A stretch of 64,000 bases of DNA. Source: Firmicutes bacterium ADurb.Bin193 (GTDB taxonomy: Bacteria > Bacillota > Clostridia > Monoglobales > Firm-18). Under the pieces are notes generated by a model. The model made no database searches, had not been told where the DNA came from, and saw only the letters and a program-made list of their open reading frames with translations. The position numbers and the translations under genes were made by a program. The DNA lies in contig MWCQ01000008.1 of assembly GCA_002070105.1 (NCBI GenBank), positions 1 through 64,000 on the forward strand. Direction: 5' to 3'. Positions 15,936-26,440 of this stretch are shown piece after piece; the first letter of the stretch is position 1; each line of letters starts with the position of its first letter.

Positions 15936-18557
15936 ATGAAAAAGGTCAAAATTGTTTTATCCGTTTTACTAATGCTTTCCCTTATGGTTTTTAATGTGGG
16001 CGTATGGGACATGCCCGTCTTGTCGGCGGCGCCGGACTACGATTGGAACACAATAAGGACCGTAGACAACAGGGTGTGCTTTGAGCAGTCCGAGATAGAC
16101 AATCTGGAAAGCCGATACAACACCCTTTTAAGCGGCAAGCTGAATCTTTTAACCTTGAATGACGGAACATCGGTCACCACCACCCAGCAATGGGAGGCGT
16201 TGCGCCGCCCCGAACTTCTTTATATCATGCGGCAAAATGTATACGGGTTTGCGCCCGAAAGCGCATGGGGCGCCGAGTACGGGCCCGAATACGCCGACAA
16301 TCTGGACACAACTTTTGAGGTTGTAAGTCAGGAAATAATTATCCTTAACAGTAAATCAGTCATCAAAAAGAAAGTAAATATTATTGTTCAAGGACCTTAC
16401 GATGCTTACATTGACGATACATCCAGGAACAAAACCGATCACGACCCCGTTACAATCGGCCTTACGCTATATATTCCCGTGTCAAATCCCAACCCGACCG
16501 TAATTCTGCTTATAAACAACCGCTCAGAAAGCATTGCGGATGGGACGGATGAGTATTTTCCCGCGGCAGATCTGACAAGCCGCGGCTACGCCGGTGCAAT
16601 ATTCCATTATGACGATGTGGCATACGACACATCCCACGGCGATGATCTCGCCCCCTGGCGTTACAGGAACGGCGTATTCGCCGCCTTTGAAAACCACACA
16701 TATTCCACTACGCCTGCCAAAATTGAGGAACGCCCGCCCAACGCATGGGGTGAGGTTGCCGCATGGGCTTGGGGCGCCAGTCGGTGTATGGACTATTTCG
16801 AACAACCCGATTCGGGTGTAAACTCTAAGATGGCGGCTGTTGTCGGGAATTCCCGCGGTGCCAAGGCATCCCTTTGGGCGGGCGCTTCGGATGACAGATT
16901 CGCCATGGTTATAGGCAACAGCTCCGGCTGTACCGGAGGAGCTCCCTATCACGGCAAGGCTGTCAGCAGCGGAGCTATTATTGACGGCAAGGTTAAGGGC
17001 GGCTGTCACATCTTAAAGGTCAAAAACAATCAGTCTATGTGGTTTGCCTACAACCTTACAAAAGACCCTGCAATCGGTACGACGGCTACATCGGCCGGCG
17101 CGTATCAGAACTCTTTGGATTATGACCAGCACATGATGCTGTCTTTGATTACGCCCCGTCTTTTATACCTACAAAGCTCCGCGAACGACAACCAGGGCGG
17201 CAATCCGCCGTCGGAGTTTTTGGGAGCCGCTTCGGTAACGCCGGTATATGATTTGTATAATCTGCCCTCGCTGGGGGTTCCCGCCACCAAGGAAAGCTTT
17301 AATGCCAATGTCGGAAGCTACTTTATGGGTGACGGCGGTCTCGATGCACTTAAGACCGGACGGGTGGGCTATCACATGCGCGAAGGCATCCATACAATGA
17401 ACAGGGTCGATTACAACCATTTTATGAATTTTGCGGATCTTCATATTGATGATGTGTTTTCAGAGCCGATTGCAAAGAGTAAGAGTGTTGCAATTGACAA
17501 AATAGCGCCCGTTGAAATAACTCTTGACTATACCGAAGGCAATAACCCCGGTTCCTACACGGTGTCTATTGTTGACCAACCCTCACACGGTACTCTTACC
17601 GGCAGTTTCCCTCACTATACCTACACACCCGGACCGACCTTTACAAAGACCGACAGCTTTACCTGGAAGGTTAATGACGGAAGTGCGGATTCAAACACAG
17701 CAATGGTTGCGATCACTTATTATGACGGAAGTAACTTGGCGGAATTAGATTCGTTCAATATATACGCGGGCAAAGTCACCGGCGTTAGTATCAAGAACAC
17801 TGCGCCCGTAGATGTAACAGGCAACCTGCTGATTGCTTTGTATAACGATGACGGTGTCCTTACATCGGTAAGTGTTGCTAAAAAAACGCTTGAGAGATAT
17901 TTTGACTGGGTCCTGCCGCTTGATGTGAATATCGGGGATGCTAAAACAATCAGAGCATACTTCTGGAACAACCTTTTAAGTCCCCTTGCTTCGGATTCGC
18001 TCGTCTATAATGTGCCGAGTGCACCGGAGGGTTTAGTAACTGATCTGTGGATGAACACGGCCAAAAACATCACCAATGTAACAATAGCGGATGAGGCTTT
18101 TGATGTGGGAGTTCCTTTATATAATACAGGAGCCGTAGTAAGTCCGACAGCCCTTGCAGAAGCTGTTCCCGATATTCTTAAGGGTGGTCTGCTTATAAGA
18201 ACCGACAACATATCCAATGCTGTGAAAGCGACATACTACCCTGCTAATCTGGGTTCTGAGACTGCAATAAAATTCACCGTTACACAGGCGGCAACAGTAT
18301 ATTTAGCGGTTCCTTACAAAAACAGCGCCGGTGTTATTAATGTCAACCACAGCAGTATGCCTGCATGGATGTCGAGCAACGGCTGGGCTGCTGTAAATGC
18401 CGGCGACGATACTATGAGGGGGAACAGCGGAACTTATTTCAAATTGTATTACAAGACATTTGATGCAAATGCCGAAGTCAGCCTGGGGTGCACATTCCCG
18501 CCAGATGGAAATAAAACCCCCAGCACCTATGTAGTCATAGTCAAGCCGCAAAATTAA
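15936..18557 (+). CDS. Secreted CE15-like glucuronoyl esterase with Ig-like and C-terminal modules (copy 2)
   Basis: An 873-residue paralogue of the preceding gene with the same order of parts: signal peptide, CE15-like domain with W-A-W-G-A-S-R and G-N-S-R-G-A-K (Ser306), Ig-like domain, beta module and C-terminal domain. Identity looks very high over most of the length by eye. Differences cluster around the nucleophile (V-S-R-G-G-K against N-S-R-G-A-K), in the region just after it, and in a short insertion near the C-terminus, suggesting divergence in substrate or kinetics after tandem duplication. RBS is CGGAGGTAT. A Fur-like palindrome lies upstream. Confidence 0.82.
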   Translation: MKKVKIVLSVLLMLSLMVFNVGVWDMPVLSAAPDYDWNTIRTVDNRVCFEQSEIDNLESRYNTLLSGKLNLLTLNDGTSVTTTQQWEALRRPELLYIMRQNVYGFAPESAWGAEYGPEYADNLDTTFEVVSQEIIILNSKSVIKKKVNIIVQGPYDAYIDDTSRNKTDHDPVTIGLTLYIPVSNPNPTVILLINNRSESIADGTDEYFPAADLTSRGYAGAIFHYDDVAYDTSHGDDLAPWRYRNGVFAAFENHTYSTTPAKIEERPPNAWGEVAAWAWGASRCMDYFEQPDSGVNSKMAAVVGNSRGAKASLWAGASDDRFAMVIGNSSGCTGGAPYHGKAVSSGAIIDGKVKGGCHILKVKNNQSMWFAYNLTKDPAIGTTATSAGAYQNSLDYDQHMMLSLITPRLLYLQSSANDNQGGNPPSEFLGAASVTPVYDLYNLPSLGVPATKESFNANVGSYFMGDGGLDALKTGRVGYHMREGIHTMNRVDYNHFMNFADLHIDDVFSEPIAKSKSVAIDKIAPVEITLDYTEGNNPGSYTVSIVDQPSHGTLTGSFPHYTYTPGPTFTKTDSFTWKVNDGSADSNTAMVAITYYDGSNLAELDSFNIYAGKVTGVSIKNTAPVDVTGNLLIALYNDDGVLTSVSVAKKTLERYFDWVLPLDVNIGDAKTIRAYFWNNLLSPLASDSLVYNVPSAPEGLVTDLWMNTAKNITNVTIADEAFDVGVPLYNTGAVVSPTALAEAVPDILKGGLLIRTDNISNAVKATYYPANLGSETAIKFTVTQAATVYLAVPYKNSAGVINVNHSSMPAWMSSNGWAAVNAGDDTMRGNSGTYFKLYYKTFDANAEVSLGCTFPPDGNKTPSTYVVIVKPQN

Positions 18558-18620
18558 TATTATAAATATTGCCCTGCAAATTCAGTATATGATAGGCTGA
18601 AAGAGCGGCATAGATAAATA

Positions 18621-18656
18621 AATCCCCTTAAAACCGATTAAGGCTTTAAGGGGATT
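18621..18656. terminator. Bidirectional terminator between esterase copy 2 and gap
   Basis: 12-bp stem AATCCCCTTAAA/TTTAAGGGGATT. The plus strand continues TTTTG, and the minus strand has AT-rich sequence after the stem. The flanking genes converge here. Confidence 0.75.
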
Positions 18657-18671
18657 TTGTTATTGCTTTAA

Positions 18672-19700
<1,029 letters not shown>

Positions 19701-19794
19701 TTAAATATTGTTGTTGCTGTCTGTCGACAATAAAACTGACTTCGCGGTATATTTTATATTAATTTCATTATAATTACAAGTACTTTTTTTATTT

Positions 19795-21828
19795 TCATAT
19801 ATTTTTCCCATACAGGAACAGCAAAGCCTCGACTTTTTGGCTAATTTCATCATTTGCGCCGAAGGTTTGATGCCATGCGCCGAGTGCGGCTATTACATCT
19901 TCGGGAATAACCGCGCTTTCGCTTCTTTCTATTGTATCAAGAATATATGATACGGACTTTCGTAGGTGCCATACAAATAAATCCGCTTTTTCACATTCTG
20001 TGCAAATACTGTGTAAAATATGTGCGGTATGCAAAAAAGGGCTGATTTTCGGCTTTGTAAAGCTTCCGTCCGCATGCTGGGTCATTATCGTTTTGAATAC
20101 GCCGTCTTGCTTTGTCTTTTTACTCTTTCCTTCGCTATGTATCTGCGTATTTTTATTGTAATGAGCCGAGGCAGACAATAGGACCGCCGCATCGACAACC
20201 CTTTGCTTGTCCTTGCCGCCTCGGAATGTTACAAGCGCTGTTTCTTCCGTCAAAAGCCCTCCCGATTCCGAAATTGAGGCTATTTGCTTTTTTATAAGCG
20301 AATCGCGTATTTCGTTGCCCGTAAGAAGGTTCCTAAGCTCGTCAATCCTTGCTTTTGTAAAATGGTATAAAAGCTCCTCCCCTGCCTGACACGGAGATTC
20401 GAAGACCGCTTTCATCACGCATTTTTCACCCATAAACTCGCCCTTTACCGCAAGCTCTCTCGGCGGCGTGTCGGTAAATTTTGCGGTAACGAAAAACCGC
20501 TCGCCCGCATGAATCCGTTTTATAAATTTCGGTATTATGTTAAGCGAAGGCACATCGAATGTCACGGCGGCATTTTTCACGGCGGGCACGATAATTCTGT
20601 TAAATACTTTTATTATTTCCCGTTCTGTATTTTCGTCTTCAAAAATAAGCGTCGCCCTTCCTCCGCTTGCGAATGCAAGCCTTTCAAGACACTCACCGTC
20701 CGCTCCGCTTCCCAGACAAAAGGTATGGAACACAATGCCTCCGTGGTTTTGAACATGTAAGAGTATATCCGTATTGCTTTTAGCCATGCCGTCGGTGAAC
20801 AGCAAAACGGTACCCCTGCTTCGCTCGCAGGCGGATATAACCGGTCTTAAAAGCTCGCTTCTTCCCTCTGCGGCGCTGACGGTAAGGGAATCCAGCCAGC
20901 TTTTTGCTTCACTTAGCGATTCGTCTGTCATCGGCATCGGGATTTTGGAAAACAATTTGTGCGTGTCGGCAAAGGCTATAATATTAAATAAATCTCCCTT
21001 TTTAAGCGTGCAAATACATATTAAAACCGCATTTTTAACGCGATTTAGCCTTTCCTCTCCCATTGAGCGCGAGGTATCAATTAAGAAAATGTACTCACCT
21101 TGCTCATGGTTATAGATATTTATTTTAGGCGTAAAAGAGTAGCAGGCTATTGTGTCGGTATAATACATTGCCGGTGAGTTCTTTCCCCTGATTGCGATAT
21201 CTATAACAATGTCCCTATCTGTAATAGAATCTTCGGCAAGGCTTACTCTTGCTCCATAGGAATCTACCTCGGCATTGATTTCGTGAGAAGGGGAATTAAC
21301 CCCGATTATTCCGTTGCCCCTGTAAACAACATTAAGCGATGCTCTGTAATTTTTACGGTCAAAAACGCTTTCAATCGCCATCTGACTGCCGTGCGAGGCG
21401 TAGCGGGGCGCAATAACCACGGGTATAACTATCCTAAACCCTTGATCGGTTGAATCAGTCGGGCAAAAATACTTAACGCTTACCGTAATTTCGGCATCGG
21501 GAGCAACAACCCCGATATGTGTTTCTATTATGCTTCCGCGGTGTGAAAGTAAAAGATTGTCGGCTTTGGTATTAAGCATATTATGAGCATGCTTTTTTTG
21601 TATAATTTCGGAGGCAATGACATCCTCGCCGGATTTTGCAGAAATGCTTATAACAGAGCCTCCGACAGGTATGGGGAATATATAGCGGACATCTATGGGC
21701 GCACCGCTTTCATTGCGGTATTTTTGCACAAGGGTATAGATGCCGAAATCTCCCGACACCTCGGCGGTACATTCAATATTCTCAAGCGGCACCGCTACTG
21801 CGTCACCCCTGATAAGACCGCAAATCAT
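19795..21828 (-). CDS. VIT and von Willebrand factor A domain protein
   Basis: A 677-residue protein. The N-terminal 130 residues form a VIT domain (T-A-E-V-S-G-D-F-G-I-Y, R-Y-I-F-P-I-P-V-G-G-S-V). A VWA domain follows (about 240-400) with the metal-site motif D-T-S-R-S near residue 250 and L-L-F-T-D-G-M-A-K. The C-terminal part is helical and unassigned. No signal peptide or membrane segment, so it is likely cytosolic. VIT/VWA proteins are poorly characterised in bacteria, and no partner gene such as a MoxR ATPase is adjacent. Gene is divergent from the histidine kinase at 22009. Confidence 0.85.
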   Translation of the reverse strand: MICGLIRGDAVAVPLENIECTAEVSGDFGIYTLVQKYRNESGAPIDVRYIFPIPVGGSVISISAKSGEDVIASEIIQKKHAHNMLNTKADNLLLSHRGSIIETHIGVVAPDAEITVSVKYFCPTDSTDQGFRIVIPVVIAPRYASHGSQMAIESVFDRKNYRASLNVVYRGNGIIGVNSPSHEINAEVDSYGARVSLAEDSITDRDIVIDIAIRGKNSPAMYYTDTIACYSFTPKINIYNHEQGEYIFLIDTSRSMGEERLNRVKNAVLICICTLKKGDLFNIIAFADTHKLFSKIPMPMTDESLSEAKSWLDSLTVSAAEGRSELLRPVISACERSRGTVLLFTDGMAKSNTDILLHVQNHGGIVFHTFCLGSGADGECLERLAFASGGRATLIFEDENTEREIIKVFNRIIVPAVKNAAVTFDVPSLNIIPKFIKRIHAGERFFVTAKFTDTPPRELAVKGEFMGEKCVMKAVFESPCQAGEELLYHFTKARIDELRNLLTGNEIRDSLIKKQIASISESGGLLTEETALVTFRGGKDKQRVVDAAVLLSASAHYNKNTQIHSEGKSKKTKQDGVFKTIMTQHADGSFTKPKISPFLHTAHILHSICTECEKADLFVWHLRKSVSYILDTIERSESAVIPEDVIAALGAWHQTFGANDEISQKVEALLFLYGKNI

Positions 21829-22008
21829 ACAGCACCTCCGCTATAATAATATACGATAACCCTGATACCATTATAATTTCTTTTAATGGTTTTTTCAACA
21901 TAAATATAGCTATTCATTCCCAAAATTACATTTTCTTTCCTTTTTATTACATTTTAATTGATTAATTTATCCGATAATGTTAAAATACTCCCGAAAGAGG
22001 TGACTTTT

Positions 22009-22812
22009 ATGTCAAAAGAAAAAAACGGTGCGGAGTTAACCCTGATTATTGCAATGATTGCCCACGAATTCAGATTACCGATTGAAACCATCAGCAAAAG
22101 CGCAGAACTTGTAAACAGGGCTAATGCCACAAACACCCTTGAGAAGGATAAACTTTTTGAAATAATGGACGGTGTAATAAACAGCTGTCACCGTATGAAC
22201 CATCTTATATCGCAAATTATGGATATTGCCAAAGCGGAAAACAGCTCACACAAGATTGTTGTCCAAAAATACAGTGTTATAGCTTTTATGGAAAGTCTTA
22301 AAGAATACATTTCGCTCTATGAGGAAAAGAGCAATATCAAATTTGACTTTATCATAAAGGTTAAAGACCCCTATATGATATGCGATTTCAGAAAGTTTGA
22401 CAAGGTTTTGTTAAACCTTATTTCAAACGCCGTAAAGTACAGCAAAAGCACCAACAGAAAAGTTACAATAACGGTATCCGACAACCCCGATTATCTTACC
22501 TTCTCCGTTAAAGACAACGGTATAGGAATAGACTATGTTTATTTAGATAAAATTTTTGAAAAGTTTTACAGGATAGAAAACTTTAACACAAGACAGACTG
22601 AGGGCTGCGGTCTTGGGCTTTCGATCGTTAAGGCATTTACCGAACTTTTGGGGGGAGAAGTCACCGTAAAAAGCAAATTGGGTAAGGGAAGCGAATTTAT
22701 CGTTAAAATTCCGAGAACTCAGAATAATCAAAATCCGTCGATGGTTTTGGAGTCTCCCCATATATATAGTCTTTACAAAACAGTTGTCGATGAGGCCTTT
22801 TCGGATGTATAG
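22009..22812 (+). CDS. Soluble orphan sensor histidine kinase
   Basis: 267 residues from ATG 22009, chosen over an upstream TTG because AAAGAGGTGA lies directly before it. HisKA domain with H-box A-H-E-F-R-L-P-I-E (His19), then HATPase with N-box L-N-L-I-S-N-A-V-K-Y-S-K, G1 D-N-G-I-G-I, F-box F-E-K-F-Y-R and G2 G-C-G-L-G-L-S. No transmembrane segment, PAS or HAMP domain precedes the H-box, so input must come through another protein. The 40-residue tail after G2 is unassigned. No response regulator is adjacent. In a spore-former, orphan kinases often feed Spo0A; that link is inference. Confidence 0.88.
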   Translation: MSKEKNGAELTLIIAMIAHEFRLPIETISKSAELVNRANATNTLEKDKLFEIMDGVINSCHRMNHLISQIMDIAKAENSSHKIVVQKYSVIAFMESLKEYISLYEEKSNIKFDFIIKVKDPYMICDFRKFDKVLLNLISNAVKYSKSTNRKVTITVSDNPDYLTFSVKDNGIGIDYVYLDKIFEKFYRIENFNTRQTEGCGLGLSIVKAFTELLGGEVTVKSKLGKGSEFIVKIPRTQNNQNPSMVLESPHIYSLYKTVVDEAFSDV

Positions 22813-22846
22813 TTTGAAAAGCACACCAATAATGCAATTTCGGTAT

Positions 22847-22877
22847 CCCGCCGATTTTCATCGGCGGGGTTAATTTT
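22847..22877 (+). terminator. Terminator after the histidine kinase gene
   Basis: CCCGCCGAT-TTTC-ATCGGCGGGG followed by TTAATTTTT. Confidence 0.8.
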
Positions 22878-22968
22878 TGCAAATCGGTAGTCTTTTGTTA
22901 AATTCTTTGACAAAAGGAATTTTTTAATTTATAATAATACAAAAACTATGCTTTCGGGGGGCACGGAT

Positions 22969-23475
22969 ATGACCAATATAAAAAAGCTGACCTTTGCGGC
23001 AGTTTTCACCGCACTTGCGGTTGTTATGAAAGTATTTCTGACTTTTTTGTTTTTTCGTACAACAAAGTTCGGCTTTACCTTCGTCCCGATGATGGTAGGC
23101 TCCGCAATGCTCGGTCCGCTGTGGGGCGGGGTAATCGGTGCGCTCTCGGATATTCTCGGCTGGGCGATAAAGCCTGACGGGTCATACTTCTATGGTTTTA
23201 CGCTGAGCGCTGTATTAAAGGGGTTTTTTTATGGAGCGTTCTTATACAGGCGTCCGAAGAATCTTATCAATATTTTATTGGCGGTTACTTTATCCATAAT
23301 AGTCGTTGATTTATGTATAAATTCTATTTGGATAAATATATACTACGGTACTCCCCTTCAGGCGGTTTTCGTTTCAAAGCTTACGACCCTTCCCGTTTTT
23401 GCGGCTCTGCAGTATGTAATCATGCTTATTCTTTTTAAGATTCTAAACAGAGAAATTTCAAGGTTTTCAGAATAG
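22969..23475 (+). CDS. folT: ECF transporter S component, folate family (FolT-like)
   Basis: A 168-residue membrane protein from ATG 22969, after a CGGGGGGC ribosome binding site. About six hydrophobic segments. The F-G-F-T-F-V-P-M-M stretch, G-P-L-W-G-G-V-I-G-A-L-S-D and the Y-F-Y-G-F-T-L-S-A segment are typical of FolT-type S components, which bind folates and use a shared EcfAAT energising module encoded elsewhere. No THF riboswitch was recognised in the 156-bp upstream spacer. Substrate from family resemblance only. Confidence 0.75.
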   Translation: MTNIKKLTFAAVFTALAVVMKVFLTFLFFRTTKFGFTFVPMMVGSAMLGPLWGGVIGALSDILGWAIKPDGSYFYGFTLSAVLKGFFYGAFLYRRPKNLINILLAVTLSIIVVDLCINSIWINIYYGTPLQAVFVSKLTTLPVFAALQYVIMLILFKILNREISRFSE

Positions 23476-23520
23476 ATAAATCACTGCCTCTCATATAGTA
23501 TTATGAGGAGCGTGGTTATA

Positions 23521-23772
23521 ATGGATAGGTTCCAGAGCCTTCGAAACAAAGAAGTTATAGATATCTGCGAAGGTGAGAGGCTTGGCTTTGTCTGCGATGT
23601 TGAGATTGATATATGTAACGGGCGTATTGTCGCCATTGTTGTTCCCGGTCGCAGGGGCTTCGGCTTTTTCGGCAAGCATGAGGAAGTCGTTATTCCCTGG
23701 CGCAATATTTGCAAAATCGGCGACGATATTATAATCGTCAACCTAAGACCGAAACATTTGGAATGCGACTGA
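23521..23772 (+). CDS. YlmC/YmxH-family PRC-barrel sporulation protein
   Basis: An 83-residue PRC-barrel protein. ATG 23521 is preferred because GAGGAG lies 9-14 bp before it; an ATG 18 bp upstream has no site. The sequence R-N-K-E-V-I-D-I-C-E-G-E-R-L-G-F near the start and V-V-I-P-W-R-N-I-C-K-I-G-D-D are typical of the family, which occurs almost only in endospore formers. Exact function is unknown. Confidence 0.85.
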   Translation: MDRFQSLRNKEVIDICEGERLGFVCDVEIDICNGRIVAIVVPGRRGFGFFGKHEEVVIPWRNICKIGDDIIIVNLRPKHLECD

Positions 23773-23886
23773 TGCCTGGTATAATCTTATAATTGAATAA
23801 AGCGTTCGGGTGCGTAGCACTTTCCCGAACGCAACCGCTCGCCGCGCGAGCGTAAACTTAATTCAAAATGATTGGGGATTTTACTA

Positions 23887-24342
23887 ATGAAGTGTATATT
23901 CTGCGGTCACCTTGAAAGCAAGGTAATAGACTCCCGCTCTGCAGACGACGGGGCTACGATTAGACGCAGAAGGGAGTGCCTTGAATGCGGAGGGCGTTTT
24001 ACAAGCTATGAAAAGGTCGAGAACCTTCCCCTTATCGTTATAAAAAAGGATATGACACGACAGCCGTTTAACCGCGACAAGCTTTTGAACGGTCTTTTGC
24101 GAGCCTGCGAAAAGCGCCCTGTTTCCATTGACCAGCTTGAAAAAATTGTCGACGAGGTTGAAACGGGGATCCGAAACTCTCTCGCCAGGGAGGTTTCAAG
24201 CGTACAAATCGGTGAGCTTGTTATGGACAGGCTCAAAAAAACGGACGAGGTTGCCTATGTCCGTTTTGCCTCCGTTTACAGGGAGTTTAAGGATGTAAAC
24301 TCGTTTATGGAGGAGCTTAAAAAACTGTTAAAGGAAAAATAA
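23887..24342 (+). CDS. nrdR: Transcriptional repressor NrdR
   Basis: A 151-residue regulator of ribonucleotide reductase genes. Zinc ribbon with C-x-x-C at 3-6 (M-K-C-I-F-C-G-H) and a second pair in [12 protein letters not shown]-cone domain (about 49-139) starting V-I-K-K-D. ATG 23887 is the conserved NrdR start; a TTG 15 bp upstream would add five non-conserved residues. Convergent with murC with no spacer. Confidence 0.95.
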   Translation: MKCIFCGHLESKVIDSRSADDGATIRRRRECLECGGRFTSYEKVENLPLIVIKKDMTRQPFNRDKLLNGLLRACEKRPVSIDQLEKIVDEVETGIRNSLAREVSSVQIGELVMDRLKKTDEVAYVRFASVYREFKDVNSFMEELKKLLKEK

Positions 24343-25698
24343 TCACACCAAAAGCCCCGAAAGGTCTGTAATCGTGCCTGCGCCGAGGGTTAAAACTATA
24401 TCTCCCTTAGATACATTCGCCTTTAAATATTCAGCTATCTCGCCGAAAGTGCTTATATATTCGGCGTTTTTTATTTTATCCGCAAGAAGCTTCGCATGGG
24501 TTTTTCCGTCATTTTTTTCGCGTGCCGCGTATATATCGGTTATTATTACCCTGTCCGCCCTTGAAAGCTCCTTGGCAAAATCGTCTAAAAGCGCCTTTGT
24601 TCTTGAATAGGTATGGGGCTGGAAAACGCACCACAGCTTGCTGTGAGGAATCACCCCCGCCGCCGAAATCGTTGCCGCAACCTCGGTCGGGTGGTGGGCG
24701 TAATCGTCATATACCGCCGCTCCGTTAACCTCTCCTTTGTACTCAAACCTTCGTTTGGTGCCAGTAAAGCTTTCAATTCCGCTTACGATTTTTTCGGAAT
24801 CTATCCCTAAAGTATGCGCCGCGGCAAACACAGCCAAAGCGTTTGACACATTGTGTATTCCCTTTATGCCAAGGCGTATCGTCCGCCTTTTTTTTCGGCC
24901 TTCATCTTCATACAAAACCGTAAACCTTGCGGCGCCGTCATTCGAAAACTCTATATCCTCCGCCCTGTAATCGCCGTTTGTGCCGTATGTTACCTTAGTG
25001 CAGTCTATCCCTTCCGCCGCCCGCACTACATTCTTATCGTCCGAGTTTAAGACGACAAAACCGTTTTGGGGAATTTTTCGCATAAACTTATTAAAGGATT
25101 TTTTAATCTGTTCGATACCGCTGAAATAATCGAGATGGTCCTCCTCTATATTCAGAATTATCGCCGCAAACGGATTGAATTTCAAAAAGCTGTCCACATA
25201 CTCGCACGCCTCGAAAACAAGATGCTTTCCGCTTCCGATCCGATAGTTTCCGTTTATCTGTGCAAACTCGCCTCCTACAAGAACGGTAGGGTCCAAGCCC
25301 GCATGCAAAAGCACACAGGACAGCATTGAGGTAGTGGTGGTTTTCCCGTGAGTTCCGCTTATCGCAATCGGCAACTCAAAATCCTTCATAATTTCGCCGA
25401 GGAAATCAGCACGCTCCATTATTTCAATACCCATATTTTTTGCCTGTAAAAGTTCGGGATTGTCCTTTGAAACCGCGGCGGTATAAACCACAAGGTCGGG
25501 ATTTTCAATATTATCGGCGCTATGTCCTATATTTATTTTCGCCCCCGCAGTGCGAAGGCGTGACACAATCGGCGAATCCGCGATGTCCGAGCCGCTTACC
25601 TTTGCCCCTCCGTTTATCATAATATGGGCAAGGGCGCTCATGCTAATGCCCCCTATGCCTATAAAATGCACATTTTTATGTATTCTGTTAACAGTCAA
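24343..25698 (-). CDS. murC: UDP-N-acetylmuramate--L-alanine ligase
   Basis: A 451-residue cytosolic ligase that adds L-Ala to UDP-MurNAc. N-terminal G-I-G-G-I-S-M-S-A-L-A-H, ATP-binding G-T-H-G-K-T-T-T-T-S, and H-P-T-E motif of the Mur C-terminal domain. TTG start with GGGAG nine bases upstream. It stands apart from other mur genes. Confidence 0.95.
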   Translation of the reverse strand: MTVNRIHKNVHFIGIGGISMSALAHIMINGGAKVSGSDIADSPIVSRLRTAGAKINIGHSADNIENPDLVVYTAAVSKDNPELLQAKNMGIEIMERADFLGEIMKDFELPIAISGTHGKTTTTSMLSCVLLHAGLDPTVLVGGEFAQINGNYRIGSGKHLVFEACEYVDSFLKFNPFAAIILNIEEDHLDYFSGIEQIKKSFNKFMRKIPQNGFVVLNSDDKNVVRAAEGIDCTKVTYGTNGDYRAEDIEFSNDGAARFTVLYEDEGRKKRRTIRLGIKGIHNVSNALAVFAAAHTLGIDSEKIVSGIESFTGTKRRFEYKGEVNGAAVYDDYAHHPTEVAATISAAGVIPHSKLWCVFQPHTYSRTKALLDDFAKELSRADRVIITDIYAAREKNDGKTHAKLLADKIKNAEYISTFGEIAEYLKANVSKGDIVLTLGAGTITDLSGLLV

Positions 25699-25945
25699 CT
25701 ATAGCATCTCCCATCTGATTTTTCGAAAAGCAGTTTAATGTTTTTTGCTGTTGCGTTGGAAAAAGCGCTTTCAGCCCCAATGCTTTTTCATGTTTAAAGC
25801 CTAAACTTTGCCATTTTTAATAATAGTTCGTTTATATTATATGATATTTTTAATAAAAAATCAAAAAAAATTTGATTTTTTTTTTAATATGTAGTAAAAT
25901 ATATCCATAACATAAAATCTATTTGGCGAAAGGTGGACAAAGAGC

Positions 25946-26242
25946 ATGGAAATCACGGATATCAGAGTCAGAAAAATCAACTTCGAGGGTCGGATGAAGG
26001 CTGTTGTTTCGGTTACTTTTGATGCATCGTTTGTTGTGCACGACATTAAAGTAATCGAAGGACAAGAAAAGCTGTTTGTTGCAATGCCAAGCAGAAAAAC
26101 CCCCGACGGCGAGTTTAAGGACATCGCGCATCCGATAAATGCCGAAATGCGTGAGATTCTTCAAAACGCCATTATATCAAAGTATGAAGAGGTAAAGGAC
26201 CTCGAGGCAGCCGAGGCTCCCGCTTTGGAGCAGCAATCTTAA
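25946..26242 (+). CDS. spoVG: Septation/sporulation regulator SpoVG
   Basis: A 98-residue nucleic-acid-binding protein. [11 protein letters not shown] at the start, V-H-D-I-K-V-I-E-G and [21 protein letters not shown] are diagnostic. AAAGGTGG precedes the start. The upstream 246 bp contain an A/T-only hairpin (about 25855-25883). No clear sigma-H promoter could be assigned by eye. Confidence 0.96.
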   Translation: MEITDIRVRKINFEGRMKAVVSVTFDASFVVHDIKVIEGQEKLFVAMPSRKTPDGEFKDIAHPINAEMREILQNAIISKYEEVKDLEAAEAPALEQQS

Positions 26243-26412
26243 CTTTTGGGATTTTTTCGGCTTGTCCCGTACTTAATCGGGAAGGTTTGATCCCGATGCT
26301 TTTCCCGACAATACACAGCATACGCCACCGAGTAAGGCAGACGGCATATGCTTTGGAAAATTCGTCTTTAACAAGATAATAATTTCATTTTTTGACACCG
26401 GTGGTTTTCCGA

Positions 26413-26440
26413 CACAGTACAGGGGGATGGTTTTTTGTCA
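26413..26440 (+). repeat. Degenerate REP-like repeat overlapping the addB translation start
   Basis: ACAGTACAGGGGGATGGTTT followed by TTTGTCA resembles the cluster B unit (ACACAGGGGGACGGTTCTTT, then TTGTG). Its GGGGG run is placed to serve as the Shine-Dalgarno sequence for the TTG start at 26435. Confidence 0.4.

Noticed and set aside
22813-22968. Possible THF riboswitch upstream of the FolT-like gene
   Set aside because: The spacer contains the terminator of the preceding gene and no segment resembling the conserved THF-riboswitch core.
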